This document shows, piece by piece, positions 32,439-39,902 of a stretch of 44,817 nucleotides of DNA (positions are counted from its first letter, which is position 1; the number at the start of each line of letters is the position of its first letter). The notes below the pieces were generated by a model that was given only the letters and a program-made list of their open reading frames with translations, ran no database searches and was not told where the DNA came from. The position numbers were made by a program, and so were the translations under genes. The stretch is from Uruburuella suis (GTDB lineage Bacteria > Pseudomonadota > Gammaproteobacteria > Burkholderiales > Neisseriaceae): NCBI RefSeq assembly GCF_004341385.1, contig NZ_SLXE01000022.1:1-44817 (forward strand). Direction: 5' to 3'.

Positions 32439-32635
32439 TCTTCATCCAGCCAAGTTTGGCAGATTTGCGCCAGCCGCGTGAATTTGCCGCCGCGGGCGGC
32501 CAAAATATCGCGCCATTGCGCCACTTCGGCGGCTGCGGGCGCTTCGTCTATGCTGCATTCATAGAGCCAGAAGTCGAGCGTTTCGGCCACGGTGCCGGCG
32601 GCTTCTTGCTGCATCAGGTCGGTAAGTTCGGGCAT
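32429..32635 (-). CDS. Small conserved-looking protein, unknown
   Basis: A 68-residue acidic soluble protein beginning MPELTDLMQQEAAGTVAETL and ending in WLDEECA. It is probably all-helical, with no signal peptide or membrane segment. A start at 32683 would add 16 residues across a DUS. I prefer ATG 32635, though no good Shine-Dalgarno precedes either. It is translationally coupled to the VanZ-like gene. I do not recognise the family. Confidence 0.6.
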   Translation of the reverse strand: MPELTDLMQQEAAGTVAETLDFWLYECSIDEAPAAAEVAQWRDILAARGGKFTRLAQICQTWLDEECA

Positions 32636-32827
32636 GGTGAGGCCGTCTGAAAGAAAATAGGGCTTATTGTAGCGCGTTTGCATCGGGCTGGAAAATGTTC
32701 AGACGGCCTGTTTACTGTTTTTGAAATAAGATAACAAAATGCTGAACCGCACGCTGAACCGCATGCTGCAAAGCCGGCTCGGTTGATGGGCAATCGGCCA
32801 TCAAACGCGAAAAAATGCATGAAAATA

Positions 32828-33032
32828 ATACCCATTCGAAAAAATAAGATAGCAAGGCGGAAGCCTGCGACAGTACACCTATAGATTCGACAATTAAACA
32901 TTGAAACTTAAAGGCATTAAAATTTATATTTTTCAATTATTTAAATTTTAGAAAATGCTCAATATTTAATTGCCGAATCAATAGTACGGCTGGGCAAGCC
33001 AACGCAGTTAGGTTGTTTTTTCGAATGGGTAT
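32828..33032. repeat. Family A MITE interrupted by another palindromic element
   Basis: The left end ATACCCATTCGAAAAAATAA and right end TTTTTTCGAATGGGTAT are intact, and TAA flanks both sides (3-bp target duplication). The core is split at CAGTACACCTA/TAGTACGGC by a 100-bp insert at 32882-32981. Confidence 0.8.
32882..32981. mobile_element. 100-bp palindromic AT-rich MITE nested in a family A MITE
   Basis: Inverted termini TAGATTCGACAATTAAACAT and (complement of the right end) TTGATTCGGCAATTAAATAT match at about 19 of 23 bases over their full length. TA on both sides is consistent with a TA target duplication. The interior is strongly AT-rich and non-coding. I see no second copy in this window. 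Confidence 0.65.
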
Positions 33033-33125
33033 AAGCTGTTTCGGGCATCTTTTTGAGATGTGTTAAACAAAATATCGGGGCAGGCGTTATAATCTGCAAA
33101 ATGTAATTTTATTTCAGAGAGAATT

Positions 33126-33989
33126 ATGGATATTGCCATTGCCTTATTGCCCGCTTTATTTTGGGGCTCGATGATTTTGTTTACCGTGTATATCGGCGGC
33201 ACGGCTTACAGCCAGATTCTCGGCATCACAGTGGGCGCGCTTTTGTTTGCTTCGCTGAATTATTTTTTCAGCGATCCTGAAATCACGCAGAAAGTGTTTT
33301 GGGTGGGTTTGGCTTCAGGCATGTTGTGGACGGTCGGCCAAATCGGGCAGCTGCAAAGCATCAAGAAAGTGGGCGCGGCCACGACCATGCCGATTTCCAC
33401 CGGCATGCAGCTGGTGGCCACCACGCTCTTTGGCGCGCTGGTGTTGTCGGAGTGGCATAATGCGGCCACCACCGGCTTGGGGCTGGCGGCGCTGGTGCTG
33501 ATTTTGCTGGGCGTGTTTCTCACTTCGGCTCGCCCCAAAGGCGTGGTGGCGGATGCGGCCGGGCGCGACAATATGCGCGCGGCGCTGGTGATGTTGCTGG
33601 TGTCTACGCTCGGCTATCTGGCTTATGCGGTGCTGGCTGCTTCGTTTGACGTTAAAGGCTCGGATGCGATTTTTCCGCAAAGCATCGGCATGGTGCTGAT
33701 GGCGCTGCTGCTCACGGCCAAAGAAAAGCCTTACAACCGCGATGCGCTTAAGAATATTCTGCCGGGCATTGTTTGGGCTTTGGGCAGCTTTTTTATGTTT
33801 GTGTCGCAACCGCGCGTGGGCGTGGCCATCAGCTTTTCGCTGGCGCAGGTGGCGGTGGTGATTTCCACGCTGGGTTCGATTTTTATTCTGAAAGAAAAGA
33901 AAACGCCTGATCAGATGACAAAAGTGATCATCGGCATTGTGCTGATTGTGCTGGCGGCGGTGTTGTTGGGTATTGCTAAAGATTATTGA
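33126..33989 (+). CDS. GRP family sugar transporter (GlcU/RbsU-like)
   Basis: A 287-residue protein with ten hydrophobic helices in the drug/metabolite transporter superfamily. It begins MDIAIALLPALFWGSMILF, and conserved segments include WTVGQIGQLQSIKKVGAATTMPISTGMQLV and the C-terminal SFSLAQVAVVISTLGSIFILKEKKT. These are the marks of the GRP group of sugar permeases (glucose, ribose). The substrate here is unknown. AGAGAG precedes the ATG, and TATAAT at 33088-33093 is a probable -10. It is monocistronic. Confidence 0.87.
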   Translation: MDIAIALLPALFWGSMILFTVYIGGTAYSQILGITVGALLFASLNYFFSDPEITQKVFWVGLASGMLWTVGQIGQLQSIKKVGAATTMPISTGMQLVATTLFGALVLSEWHNAATTGLGLAALVLILLGVFLTSARPKGVVADAAGRDNMRAALVMLLVSTLGYLAYAVLAASFDVKGSDAIFPQSIGMVLMALLLTAKEKPYNRDALKNILPGIVWALGSFFMFVSQPRVGVAISFSLAQVAVVISTLGSIFILKEKKTPDQMTKVIIGIVLIVLAAVLLGIAKDY

Positions 33990-34001
33990 TATGGAGCTTT
34001 A

Positions 34002-34160
34002 GGGTCTGTTCACAATTCATCTCGTGGCAATCTTTTGGCTCAAAAACGCGCCTGCCGCGTTGAAAATGCTCGCAAGGTGTCCAACCTTGCTGCGCTTTTC
34101 GCCTTGCAAGCGCGCTTTTGCGCTCAAAATCTTACGCACGGATGAAATGTGAACAGACCC
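34002..34160. repeat. Family D repeat, complete
   Basis: GGGTCTGTTCACAATTCAT to ATGAAATGTGAACAGACCC, flanked by TA. It is an inverted copy of 30072-30230 with few changes, and starts 12 nt after the sugar transporter stop. Confidence 0.8.
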
Positions 34161-34162
34161 TA

Positions 34163-34342
34163 GGGGCTGTTCAGCATTCATTCGTGCGTAATACCAATCC
34201 AAAAAAATAACCTAACTTATGTTGGCTCGCCTTGCCGTACGTGTGTACTGTCTGCGGCTCGCCGCCTTGTTAGCTTACTTTTTTGAATTTGTATAAGATT
34301 TTGAGCGTAAAAAATTGCCACGAAATGAAGGTGAACAGACCC
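34163..34342. repeat. Family D repeat, internally deleted and split by a family A MITE
   Basis: It begins GGGGCTGTTCAGCATTCATTC directly after the previous copy and ends GGTGAACAGACCC. The right part rejoins the left (GTGCGTAA/GATTTTGAGCG) only if the MITE at 34191-34294 is removed. Confidence 0.7.
34191..34294. repeat. Family A MITE, complete, inside a family D repeat
   Basis: 104 bp, ATACCAATCCAAAAAAATAA to TTTTTTGAATTTGTAT. The flanks read GCGTAA-[element]-TAAGATT, a TAA duplication. Confidence 0.85.
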
Positions 34343-34344
34343 TA

Positions 34345-34384
34345 ACACACAGGCCGTCTGAAAGGTTTCAGACGGCCTGTGTGT
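34345..34384. terminator. Long DUS hairpin
   Basis: ACACACAGGCCGTCTGAAA and TTTCAGACGGCCTGTGTGT form about 19-bp perfect arms around 2 nt. It lies between the convergent sugar transporter and HTH-ribB genes. Confidence 0.7.
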
Positions 34385-34398
34385 TTATTGCTGGTATT

Positions 34399-34495
34399 AA
34401 ATCTACAAGCCGCCTGAAACCTTGGGTTTATCAACCCAAGCTACGCTGTTGCAGCATGCAGTTTTGTTTTACTTTTTCTTGCATTTCACAATATC
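34399..34495. repeat. Family B repeat, left-truncated
   Basis: It contains the CTTGGGTTTATCAACCCAAGCTACG segment in two parts and ends TTTTTCTTGCATTTCACAATA, matching the right side of 30470-30620. A DUS-like CCGCCTGAAAC is present with changes. Confidence 0.55.
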
Positions 34496-34521
34496 TTATT
34501 GTTTGGACTTGGTGTGCTTGA

Positions 34522-35877
34522 TCAAACTTCATCCGGCATTTCGAAGCCGGCCACTTCGAGGCCGAAGCCGGTGAGGCCGGTAAACGATGAAGGTTTGCCG
34601 AGTACGCGCATTTTTTTCACGTTGAGGTTGGCCAAAATCTGCGCGCCGATGCCGTAGGTTTTGCTGTCCCATTGTTGTGCCTGGTTCAGGCCTTTGGGCA
34701 GGGTGCGGTCGAGCAGGGTGGCGCCGCTTTCGGTGCGGTGCATCAAGATGATCACGCCGGCATCGGCGGCTTGGATGCGTTGCAGTGCGGCGGGCAGCGG
34801 CCAGCTGTGGCGCGGATTGGTGTGCAGGAAATCCATCACGCTGAAAGGCTCGTGCACGCGCACCAGCGTTTCGGTGTCGGGCGAGGGGCTGCCCTTAACC
34901 AGCGCCAAGTGGGTTTCGCCGGAGAGCTTGTCTACATACACATGCTGCTGGAAATCGCCCCACGGGGTGTGTGCCGGTGTGCTGCCCATTTCTTCGAGCA
35001 GGGTTTCGGTGCGGCTGCGGTATTCGATTAAATCGGTGATGGTGCCGATTTTGAGGTTGTGGGTTTGGGCGAAGGTCATTAATTCGGGAATGCGCGCCAT
35101 GGTGCCGTCGTCGTTGATGATTTCGCAAATCACGGCGGCGGGAATCAGGCCGCACATTTGCGCCAAATCCACGCCCGCTTCGGTGTGGCCGGCGCGCACC
35201 AACACGCCGCCCTTTTGTGCGCGCAAGGGGAAAATATGGCCGGGTTGCACAATATCTTCGGCTTTGGCGGCGGGTGACACGGCGGTTTGGATGGTGAGCG
35301 CGCGGTCGGCAGCGGAAATGCCGGTGGAAATGCCGTGTGCCGCTTCGATAGACACGGTGAAGTTGGTGCCGTATTGGGCGCCGTTTTTCTGCGTCATCAT
35401 CGGCAGGCCGAGCCGGTCGACCAAATCGTCGTTCATCGGCAGGCACACTAAGCCGCGTGCGTGTTTGATCATAAAGTTGATGGCTTCGGGGGTAACGAAT
35501 TGGGCGGCCATTAGAAGATCGCCTTCGTTTTCGCGGTCTTCCGCATCGGTGATGATCACCATTTTGCCGGCTTTGATGTCGGCCAAGATTTCGGGAATGG
35601 TGGCAAATTGGGTCATGGTGTGGCTCGCTTGAGATGGGGTGGCGGAGGGGGTGGCTGCGTGGAAATCGCCGTGGTCGGTGTCGAGCCACAGCAGCGGCAT
35701 GCCGGCGGATTGTTCGATTTTTCGGGCTTTGCGCTCGCCGAAGGTTTTGTTTTTCAGCAGCGCCGACAATTCGCCCTGATTGATGCCGGTTTCGGCGGCA
35801 AAGCGGCTTTGCCGGCCGCCGTGCAGGCGTGAAATCCAGCTGTGCAGATTATGGCGGCGCAATTCGGGTGTGCTCAT
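34522..35877 (-). CDS. ribB: XRE-type HTH fused to RibBX (DHBP synthase with dead GTP cyclohydrolase II-like domain)
   Basis: 451 residues. Residues about 8-70 are a Cro/C1-type helix-turn-helix: RLHGGRQSRFAAETGINQ-GELSALLKNKTFGERKARKIEQ. A Pro/Ser/Thr linker follows. From residue 88 (MTQFATIPEILADIKAGK) comes 3,4-dihydroxy-2-butanone 4-phosphate synthase, with the acidic loop DAEDRENEGDL, LCLPM-type segment and RAGHTEAGVDLA. From about 295 the GTP cyclohydrolase II fold lacks the zinc cysteines, and HRTESGATLL replaces the usual RQEGRGIGL, as in proteobacterial RibBX. The enzyme should make the four-carbon riboflavin precursor. The HTH suggests self-regulation. An internal ATG at 35616 could give RibBX alone. 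Confidence 0.85.
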   Translation of the reverse strand: MSTPELRRHNLHSWISRLHGGRQSRFAAETGINQGELSALLKNKTFGERKARKIEQSAGMPLLWLDTDHGDFHAATPSATPSQASHTMTQFATIPEILADIKAGKMVIITDAEDRENEGDLLMAAQFVTPEAINFMIKHARGLVCLPMNDDLVDRLGLPMMTQKNGAQYGTNFTVSIEAAHGISTGISAADRALTIQTAVSPAAKAEDIVQPGHIFPLRAQKGGVLVRAGHTEAGVDLAQMCGLIPAAVICEIINDDGTMARIPELMTFAQTHNLKIGTITDLIEYRSRTETLLEEMGSTPAHTPWGDFQQHVYVDKLSGETHLALVKGSPSPDTETLVRVHEPFSVMDFLHTNPRHSWPLPAALQRIQAADAGVIILMHRTESGATLLDRTLPKGLNQAQQWDSKTYGIGAQILANLNVKKMRVLGKPSSFTGLTGFGLEVAGFEMPDEV

Positions 35878-35906
35878 GATGTTTTCTTGGCAGAAGAGGT
35901 GTTTAG

Positions 35907-35966
35907 ATTGTATGCTGTTTTGCTTGAAAAGTAAATTATTTCGCTTGTTGATGGAAAATTACTTTT
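35907..35966 (-). promoter_or_regulatory. HTH-ribB promoter with inverted AAAAGTAA sites
   Basis: On the minus strand -10 TACAAT (35907-35912) and a weak -35 TTTACT (35930-35935) are 17 bp apart. The 8-mer AAAAGTAA at 35927-35934 overlaps the -35 and is mirrored by TTACTTTT at 35959-35966. It is a candidate binding site for the HTH of the same gene. Confidence 0.45.
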
Positions 35967-36030
35967 TAGTAAAGATGTGTAGCGGCGGGGATTTCAATAT
36001 CTTTGAAGATTTGTTTTGATAACGCCACTC

Positions 36031-36076
36031 AAGCACATAGGCCGTCTGAAAATATTTTCAGACGGCCTATGTGCTT
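36031..36076. terminator. DUS hairpin with 22-bp arms
   Basis: AAGCACATAGGCCGTCTGAA continues symmetrically into its complement around a short TA centre. It is the longest perfect DUS hairpin in the window and the terminator of mltD. Confidence 0.8.
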
Positions 36077-36096
36077 GGTTCAATGGATTGCGGCTT

Positions 36097-38247
36097 TTAG
36101 CTGCCCATCAGGTTTAGGCGCTGGCCCGGCACCAGTGTGCGGGTGTTGCGGTTCCAGCGGCGGATGTCGTTGATGTCGACATTAAAGCGGCTGGCGATGG
36201 TGTTGAGCGTGTCGCCTTTGCGCACGGTGTAGGAAACATTGCGCACGGCATTGCGTTGGGATGAGGCTTCTGCCAGCTTCAACACTTGGCCTTGGCGGAT
36301 GTTGCTGCCGCGGATGTTGTTGGCGGTAATCAAATCGGCCACGTTCATGTTGTAGCGCTGGGCGATGTTATACAAGGTGTCGCCGGCGGCCACGCGGTGG
36401 GTGGTTGCGGCCGGTTGGGTTTGAGCGGCACGCGCTAAGCGGGCTTCGGTGCGCTGCTGTTGCTTGGCGCGGGCTTCGGCTTGCTGGGTGGCACGGATGC
36501 GGGCGGCCGCTTCGTTGCTTTCAGCTTGCGCCAATGCGCTGCGCACGCTGTCGGCCGCGCTCAGACGCAAGGCGGATTCTTGTGCCAACGCCAAGAGCGG
36601 ATCGTCTGCTTCAACGGCGGCGCCCGGCTGGGTGGGCAAGGGCAGCGGTTGGTTAATCGCAATATCAATGGCCTGCTCGGCGGCTGCGGTTTGCGTGGGC
36701 AGCGGCAAAGCTTCTTTGATGGCTATATCGGTGCTGATGGGGGTGCCGGCTTGGGCGGTGGTGATGGGCGCGGCTTCAGGTGCGGCGGCAAGCGTGGTGG
36801 CAGCGGCGGGCGCTGTGTCAGACCAAGCGGTTGATTGCACGCGCGTGAAATCAATGGGTTGTGCAGTAGCCTGCTCAGGCACGGTGGCGATGCGGGTTTG
36901 GGCGGCGAGGATTTGCGGCCGGGCTTCGGTGGTGGCTGTTTGGGCAGCGGCTGCACGGGCGACGGTTATCGGCTCGGCCTTAGGCAGCAAAGGCTGGGCG
37001 CTGGCGAGCACGGCGGCCGAAGGTGCGGCGGGCTGCATCACCGGCATATCGGAGCGGTAAGTGTCGGGTGCGGTGTCGGTGTCGATGCTGGCGAAATTCA
37101 AGTCGTGGCGGCCGAAGCTGCCGGTGGTGGCTCTGCTTTTGGCCACCAAAATGCTGCGGCCGGCACCCACGCTGTTGGCGCTCATGCCGTTGAGGCGTTT
37201 GATTTCTGCCACGCTCATGCCTGTTTCAGCGGCAATGCTGGAAAGGCTGGTGGTGGAAAACGGTGTGTAAACATCCCAAGAGAGCAGGGTGTCGGGGCTG
37301 GCGTTGCGGTAGTTTTTCTCGAAAGTGGCCGCAGCCGTTACCGGCAGCAGCAGCTTGCGGTTGTTTTTCGGAATAAATACGGGCGCGCTGTAGGCCGGAT
37401 TCAGCGCGAGAAATTCGCTCTCGCTGATGTTGGCTAAGCGGGTGATGGCAGCCACATCGGCAGGCTTATCAATGTTCACCGCTTTAAAATAGGGCTTGTT
37501 GTCGATGTCGCTCAGATTCATGCCGAAGGCTTGCGGGTTGTTTACCAAGTTGCGCACGGCCAAAAGCTTGGGCACATAATTGCGCGTTTCGTTGGGCATG
37601 CGCAGGTTTTCGTAAGTGGGCTCGAGGCCTTGTGCGCGGGCGCGGTTGATGGCGCGGCCGACATTGCCCTCACCCCAGTTGTAGGCGGCCAGCGCAAGCG
37701 ACCAGTCGCCGAAGAGGCGGTGCAGGTATTCGAGATAATTCAGCGCGGCATCGGTGGCGGCAGCTACATCATGGCGGCCATCGTAAAGCGGGGTTTTTTC
37801 GAGGCCGTAGTGGCGGCCGGTGGCGGGCATAAACTGCCACAGCCCGGAAGCGCCCACATGCGAGCGCGCTTTGGTTACATAAGCGCTTTCGATAAAGGGC
37901 AAGAGGGCGATTTCAGACGGCATATTGCGCTTTTTCACTTCATTGGCAATATGAAACATATAAGGTTTGCTGCGGTCGATGGTGCGGTTGAAATAAGCGT
38001 TGCCTTTTACGAAGTTGCTTTCGTGGCGGCGCACCAATTCGGGGTTGACTTCAACCATGCGGAAGTCACGGCGCAGATTGTTCCAAAGGCTGCCGGAGGC
38101 AAAGTTGGTGGCGGCTTGATCAAGCAGCGAGGCGTTCAGGCGCATCATGGCCATGCCTGCTTGATTGGGTGTGGCGGCGTGGCCGGCGGTGGCGGAGAAG
38201 GCGGAAAGGCCGGTCACAGCCAATACAATAGTTTTTAATTTTGCCAT
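36097..38247 (-). CDS. mltD: Membrane-bound lytic murein transglycosylase D-like, with LysM repeats
   Basis: A 716-residue periplasmic lytic transglycosylase. A Sec signal peptide (residues 1-24, ending GHA) is present but no lipobox, unlike E. coli MltD. The SLT domain spans about 95-235. The catalytic Glu120 lies in LLPFIESAYVTKARS, followed by SHVGASGLWQFMPATGR, LALAAYNWGEGNV and RNYVPKLLAVRNL. A degenerate LysM lies near 340-385, then a long Ala/Pro/Gln-rich, low-complexity region. Two clear C-terminal LysM repeats bind peptidoglycan (VAAGDTLYNIAQRYNMNVADL and VRKGDTLNTIASRFNVDINDI). Confidence 0.92.
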   Translation of the reverse strand: MAKLKTIVLAVTGLSAFSATAGHAATPNQAGMAMMRLNASLLDQAATNFASGSLWNNLRRDFRMVEVNPELVRRHESNFVKGNAYFNRTIDRSKPYMFHIANEVKKRNMPSEIALLPFIESAYVTKARSHVGASGLWQFMPATGRHYGLEKTPLYDGRHDVAAATDAALNYLEYLHRLFGDWSLALAAYNWGEGNVGRAINRARAQGLEPTYENLRMPNETRNYVPKLLAVRNLVNNPQAFGMNLSDIDNKPYFKAVNIDKPADVAAITRLANISESEFLALNPAYSAPVFIPKNNRKLLLPVTAAATFEKNYRNASPDTLLSWDVYTPFSTTSLSSIAAETGMSVAEIKRLNGMSANSVGAGRSILVAKSRATTGSFGRHDLNFASIDTDTAPDTYRSDMPVMQPAAPSAAVLASAQPLLPKAEPITVARAAAAQTATTEARPQILAAQTRIATVPEQATAQPIDFTRVQSTAWSDTAPAAATTLAAAPEAAPITTAQAGTPISTDIAIKEALPLPTQTAAAEQAIDIAINQPLPLPTQPGAAVEADDPLLALAQESALRLSAADSVRSALAQAESNEAAARIRATQQAEARAKQQQRTEARLARAAQTQPAATTHRVAAGDTLYNIAQRYNMNVADLITANNIRGSNIRQGQVLKLAEASSQRNAVRNVSYTVRKGDTLNTIASRFNVDINDIRRWNRNTRTLVPGQRLNLMGS

Positions 38248-38425
38248 AGTCTTTTAATATGAAGCATATAGGAATTCGATTTTGCCGATGTTACTGGCTG
38301 GAGGGGGTGCAGTCAAGTGATTAGGGCATTAAATTGCTTGATAATTTATAGGCTTGCCATGGGCATGGGCGGGGAAGGTTTTGTCGGATGGCAAGGCTGG
38401 CTGTATGATGGGCAGGCGAAGTGGA

Positions 38426-39142
38426 ATGAATGAAAGTAAGGCGATGAGTTGCAAAATATTGACAGATTGGTTCGGCCGCACCGATGCGGGGCGCTACACG
38501 GCTCAGCGCGAGCAGCAATTTTATGCCCGTGCGCTGGCCGGGCTGCACGCGGGCACGGTGGTGCAGGCGGGCATGCCTGATTGGGCTTTGTGGCCGAATG
38601 GGCAGGCGGTGTGCGTGGGACGCGATGTGGAAATGCAGGCGGATGCTTCGGCCTGGGCGGATCAGGCGCTGGATTTGCTGCTGATGCCGCATGTGTTGGA
38701 ATGCTGCGATGCGCCCGAGGTGGCGCTGGCCGAGGCTTATCGGGCTTTGAAACCGGAAGGGCGGTTGGTGCTCACCGGGCTGAACCCGCATTCTTTATGG
38801 CGCTTCAGCTGCTGGTTTGATGGTGTGCGCCTGCCCGAACAACGCCGCTGCCTGCCGTTGCCGCAGCTGAAAAAGCAGGCGCTCTCGCTGGGCTTTACCA
38901 TCGAAAGCGGGCAATTTATGGTGTATGTGCCAGCGGTGAGTAGCGGCAAGGCGTTGAAAAACTGGCGTTTTATGGAGGCAGCGGGCGATCGCTGGTGGCC
39001 GCATGCGGCGGCGGTGTATGGCTTGGTGCTGCTCAAACGCACCGTGGGTGCGCGCCCTTTGCCGGGGCGTGAGCGCGAAGCGGAAGAAGCCGGGCGCAGC
39101 ATGGCGCTGGGGGTGGCCAAGGCGCAGGCCGGTGTTAAGTGA
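38426..39142 (+). CDS. YafS-like class I methyltransferase
   Basis: A 238-residue SAM-dependent methyltransferase-fold protein. The glycine-rich motif I is weak (GTVVQAGMPDWALW). Motif post-I may be CVGRDVEMQAD, then ALDLLLMPHVLECCDAPEVALAEAYRALKPEGRLVLTGLNP, which is characteristic of the YafS/GloB-adjacent group. The C-terminus is basic. Starts at 38444 (MSCKILTDWFGRTDAG) and 38426 are both plausible, and 38426 has a better-spaced AGG. No rnhA or gloB neighbour is seen. The substrate is unknown. Confidence 0.72.
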   Translation: MNESKAMSCKILTDWFGRTDAGRYTAQREQQFYARALAGLHAGTVVQAGMPDWALWPNGQAVCVGRDVEMQADASAWADQALDLLLMPHVLECCDAPEVALAEAYRALKPEGRLVLTGLNPHSLWRFSCWFDGVRLPEQRRCLPLPQLKKQALSLGFTIESGQFMVYVPAVSSGKALKNWRFMEAAGDRWWPHAAAVYGLVLLKRTVGARPLPGREREAEEAGRSMALGVAKAQAGVK

Positions 39143-39192
39143 GCGCTTAATCATGGTTCAACGCATATTGATGGGATAAGGCGGTAAACGTA

Positions 39193-39232
39193 AAAAAGGC
39201 CGTCTGAACAAATTTGTTCAGACGGCCTTTTT
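39193..39232. terminator. DUS hairpin with 20-bp arms
   Basis: AAAAAGGCCGTCTGAACAAA and its exact complement, without a loop spacer. It serves the convergent methyltransferase and comEA genes. Confidence 0.8.
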
Positions 39233-39257
39233 CAAGCAAAGTTAAAGTTAGCGATGT

Positions 39258-39518
39258 TTACACAGCGGGCACAATCGTGCCGTCTTGCAAACGGTTGAAC
39301 AAGCTCTCGCCAATGCCTTTTACATTTTTCAACTCTTCCACGCTTTTGAAATTGCCGTGTTGTTTGCGATATTCAACAATTGCCTCTGCCTTTGCCGAGC
39401 CGATGCCCGGTAGAGCTTTGAGTTCATCGGCACCGGCGGTGTTGATGTTAACCGCTGCCAATGCGCAACTCATGCCCAAAAGAGCCAAAGAGGCCAGTAT
39501 GGTTTTTTTCATGTCCAT
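39258..39518 (-). CDS. comEA: ComEA-like competence DNA-binding protein
   Basis: An 86-residue periplasmic protein: signal peptide MDMKKTILASLALLGMSCALA, then two helix-hairpin-helix motifs (VNINTAGADELKALPGIGSAKAEAIVEYR and VEELKNVKGIGESLFNRL). ComEA binds incoming double-stranded DNA in the periplasm and acts as a ratchet with the type IV pilus. This matches the DUS density of the genome. GGAG lies 9 nt before the ATG. Confidence 0.92.
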   Translation of the reverse strand: MDMKKTILASLALLGMSCALAAVNINTAGADELKALPGIGSAKAEAIVEYRKQHGNFKSVEELKNVKGIGESLFNRLQDGTIVPAV

Positions 39519-39590
39519 GTTTTTTCACTCCGTAATGAATTTAAGAATTATGTTTTTTTATATAAGATACCCGCAACTGCGGGCGAGGGT

Positions 39591-39619
39591 ATGATAGATA
39601 ATTGTTTTACCCATTGCAA
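39591..39619 (-). promoter_or_regulatory. comEA promoter
   Basis: On the minus strand TTGCAA (39614-39619) and TATCAT (39591-39596) are 17 bp apart. The leader carries a hairpin CCCGCA-AC-TGCGGG. The remaining gap to 39849 is AT-rich and I see no gene in it. Confidence 0.55.
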
Positions 39620-39849
39620 GTATTTTAATAGGGTAAGTATTCTTGATTTGGGTAATTATTTCTTTAGTTTTTATCGGCTTGGGAGAAAATGGAAAATCGG
39701 GCGAAAATCGGGCACCGCTGAATTTTTAATGATAGATGCAAATAAGCGCATAAAGGTGAATATGTTTGCATAAGCATGCAAAACGGATTTGCCAAGCTTG
39801 CGTTTTCAATTTTCTGCGTTTTCACTTTTCAATAATCAGTGCAAAACTT

Positions 39850-39885
39850 ACAGGCCGTCTGAAAACTGTGTTTCAGACGGCCTGT
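39850..39885 (-). terminator. DUS terminator of the lipoprotein gene
   Basis: ACAGGCCGTCTGAAA and TTTCAGACGGCCTGT over a 6-nt loop, 17 nt after the stop. Confidence 0.75.
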
Positions 39886-39902
39886 GTTTGATTTATGCCA
39901 TT

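Noticed and set aside
35878..36030. FMN riboswitch upstream of ribB
   Set aside because: The leader is short and AT-rich, and none of the conserved RFN-element stems could be recognised.
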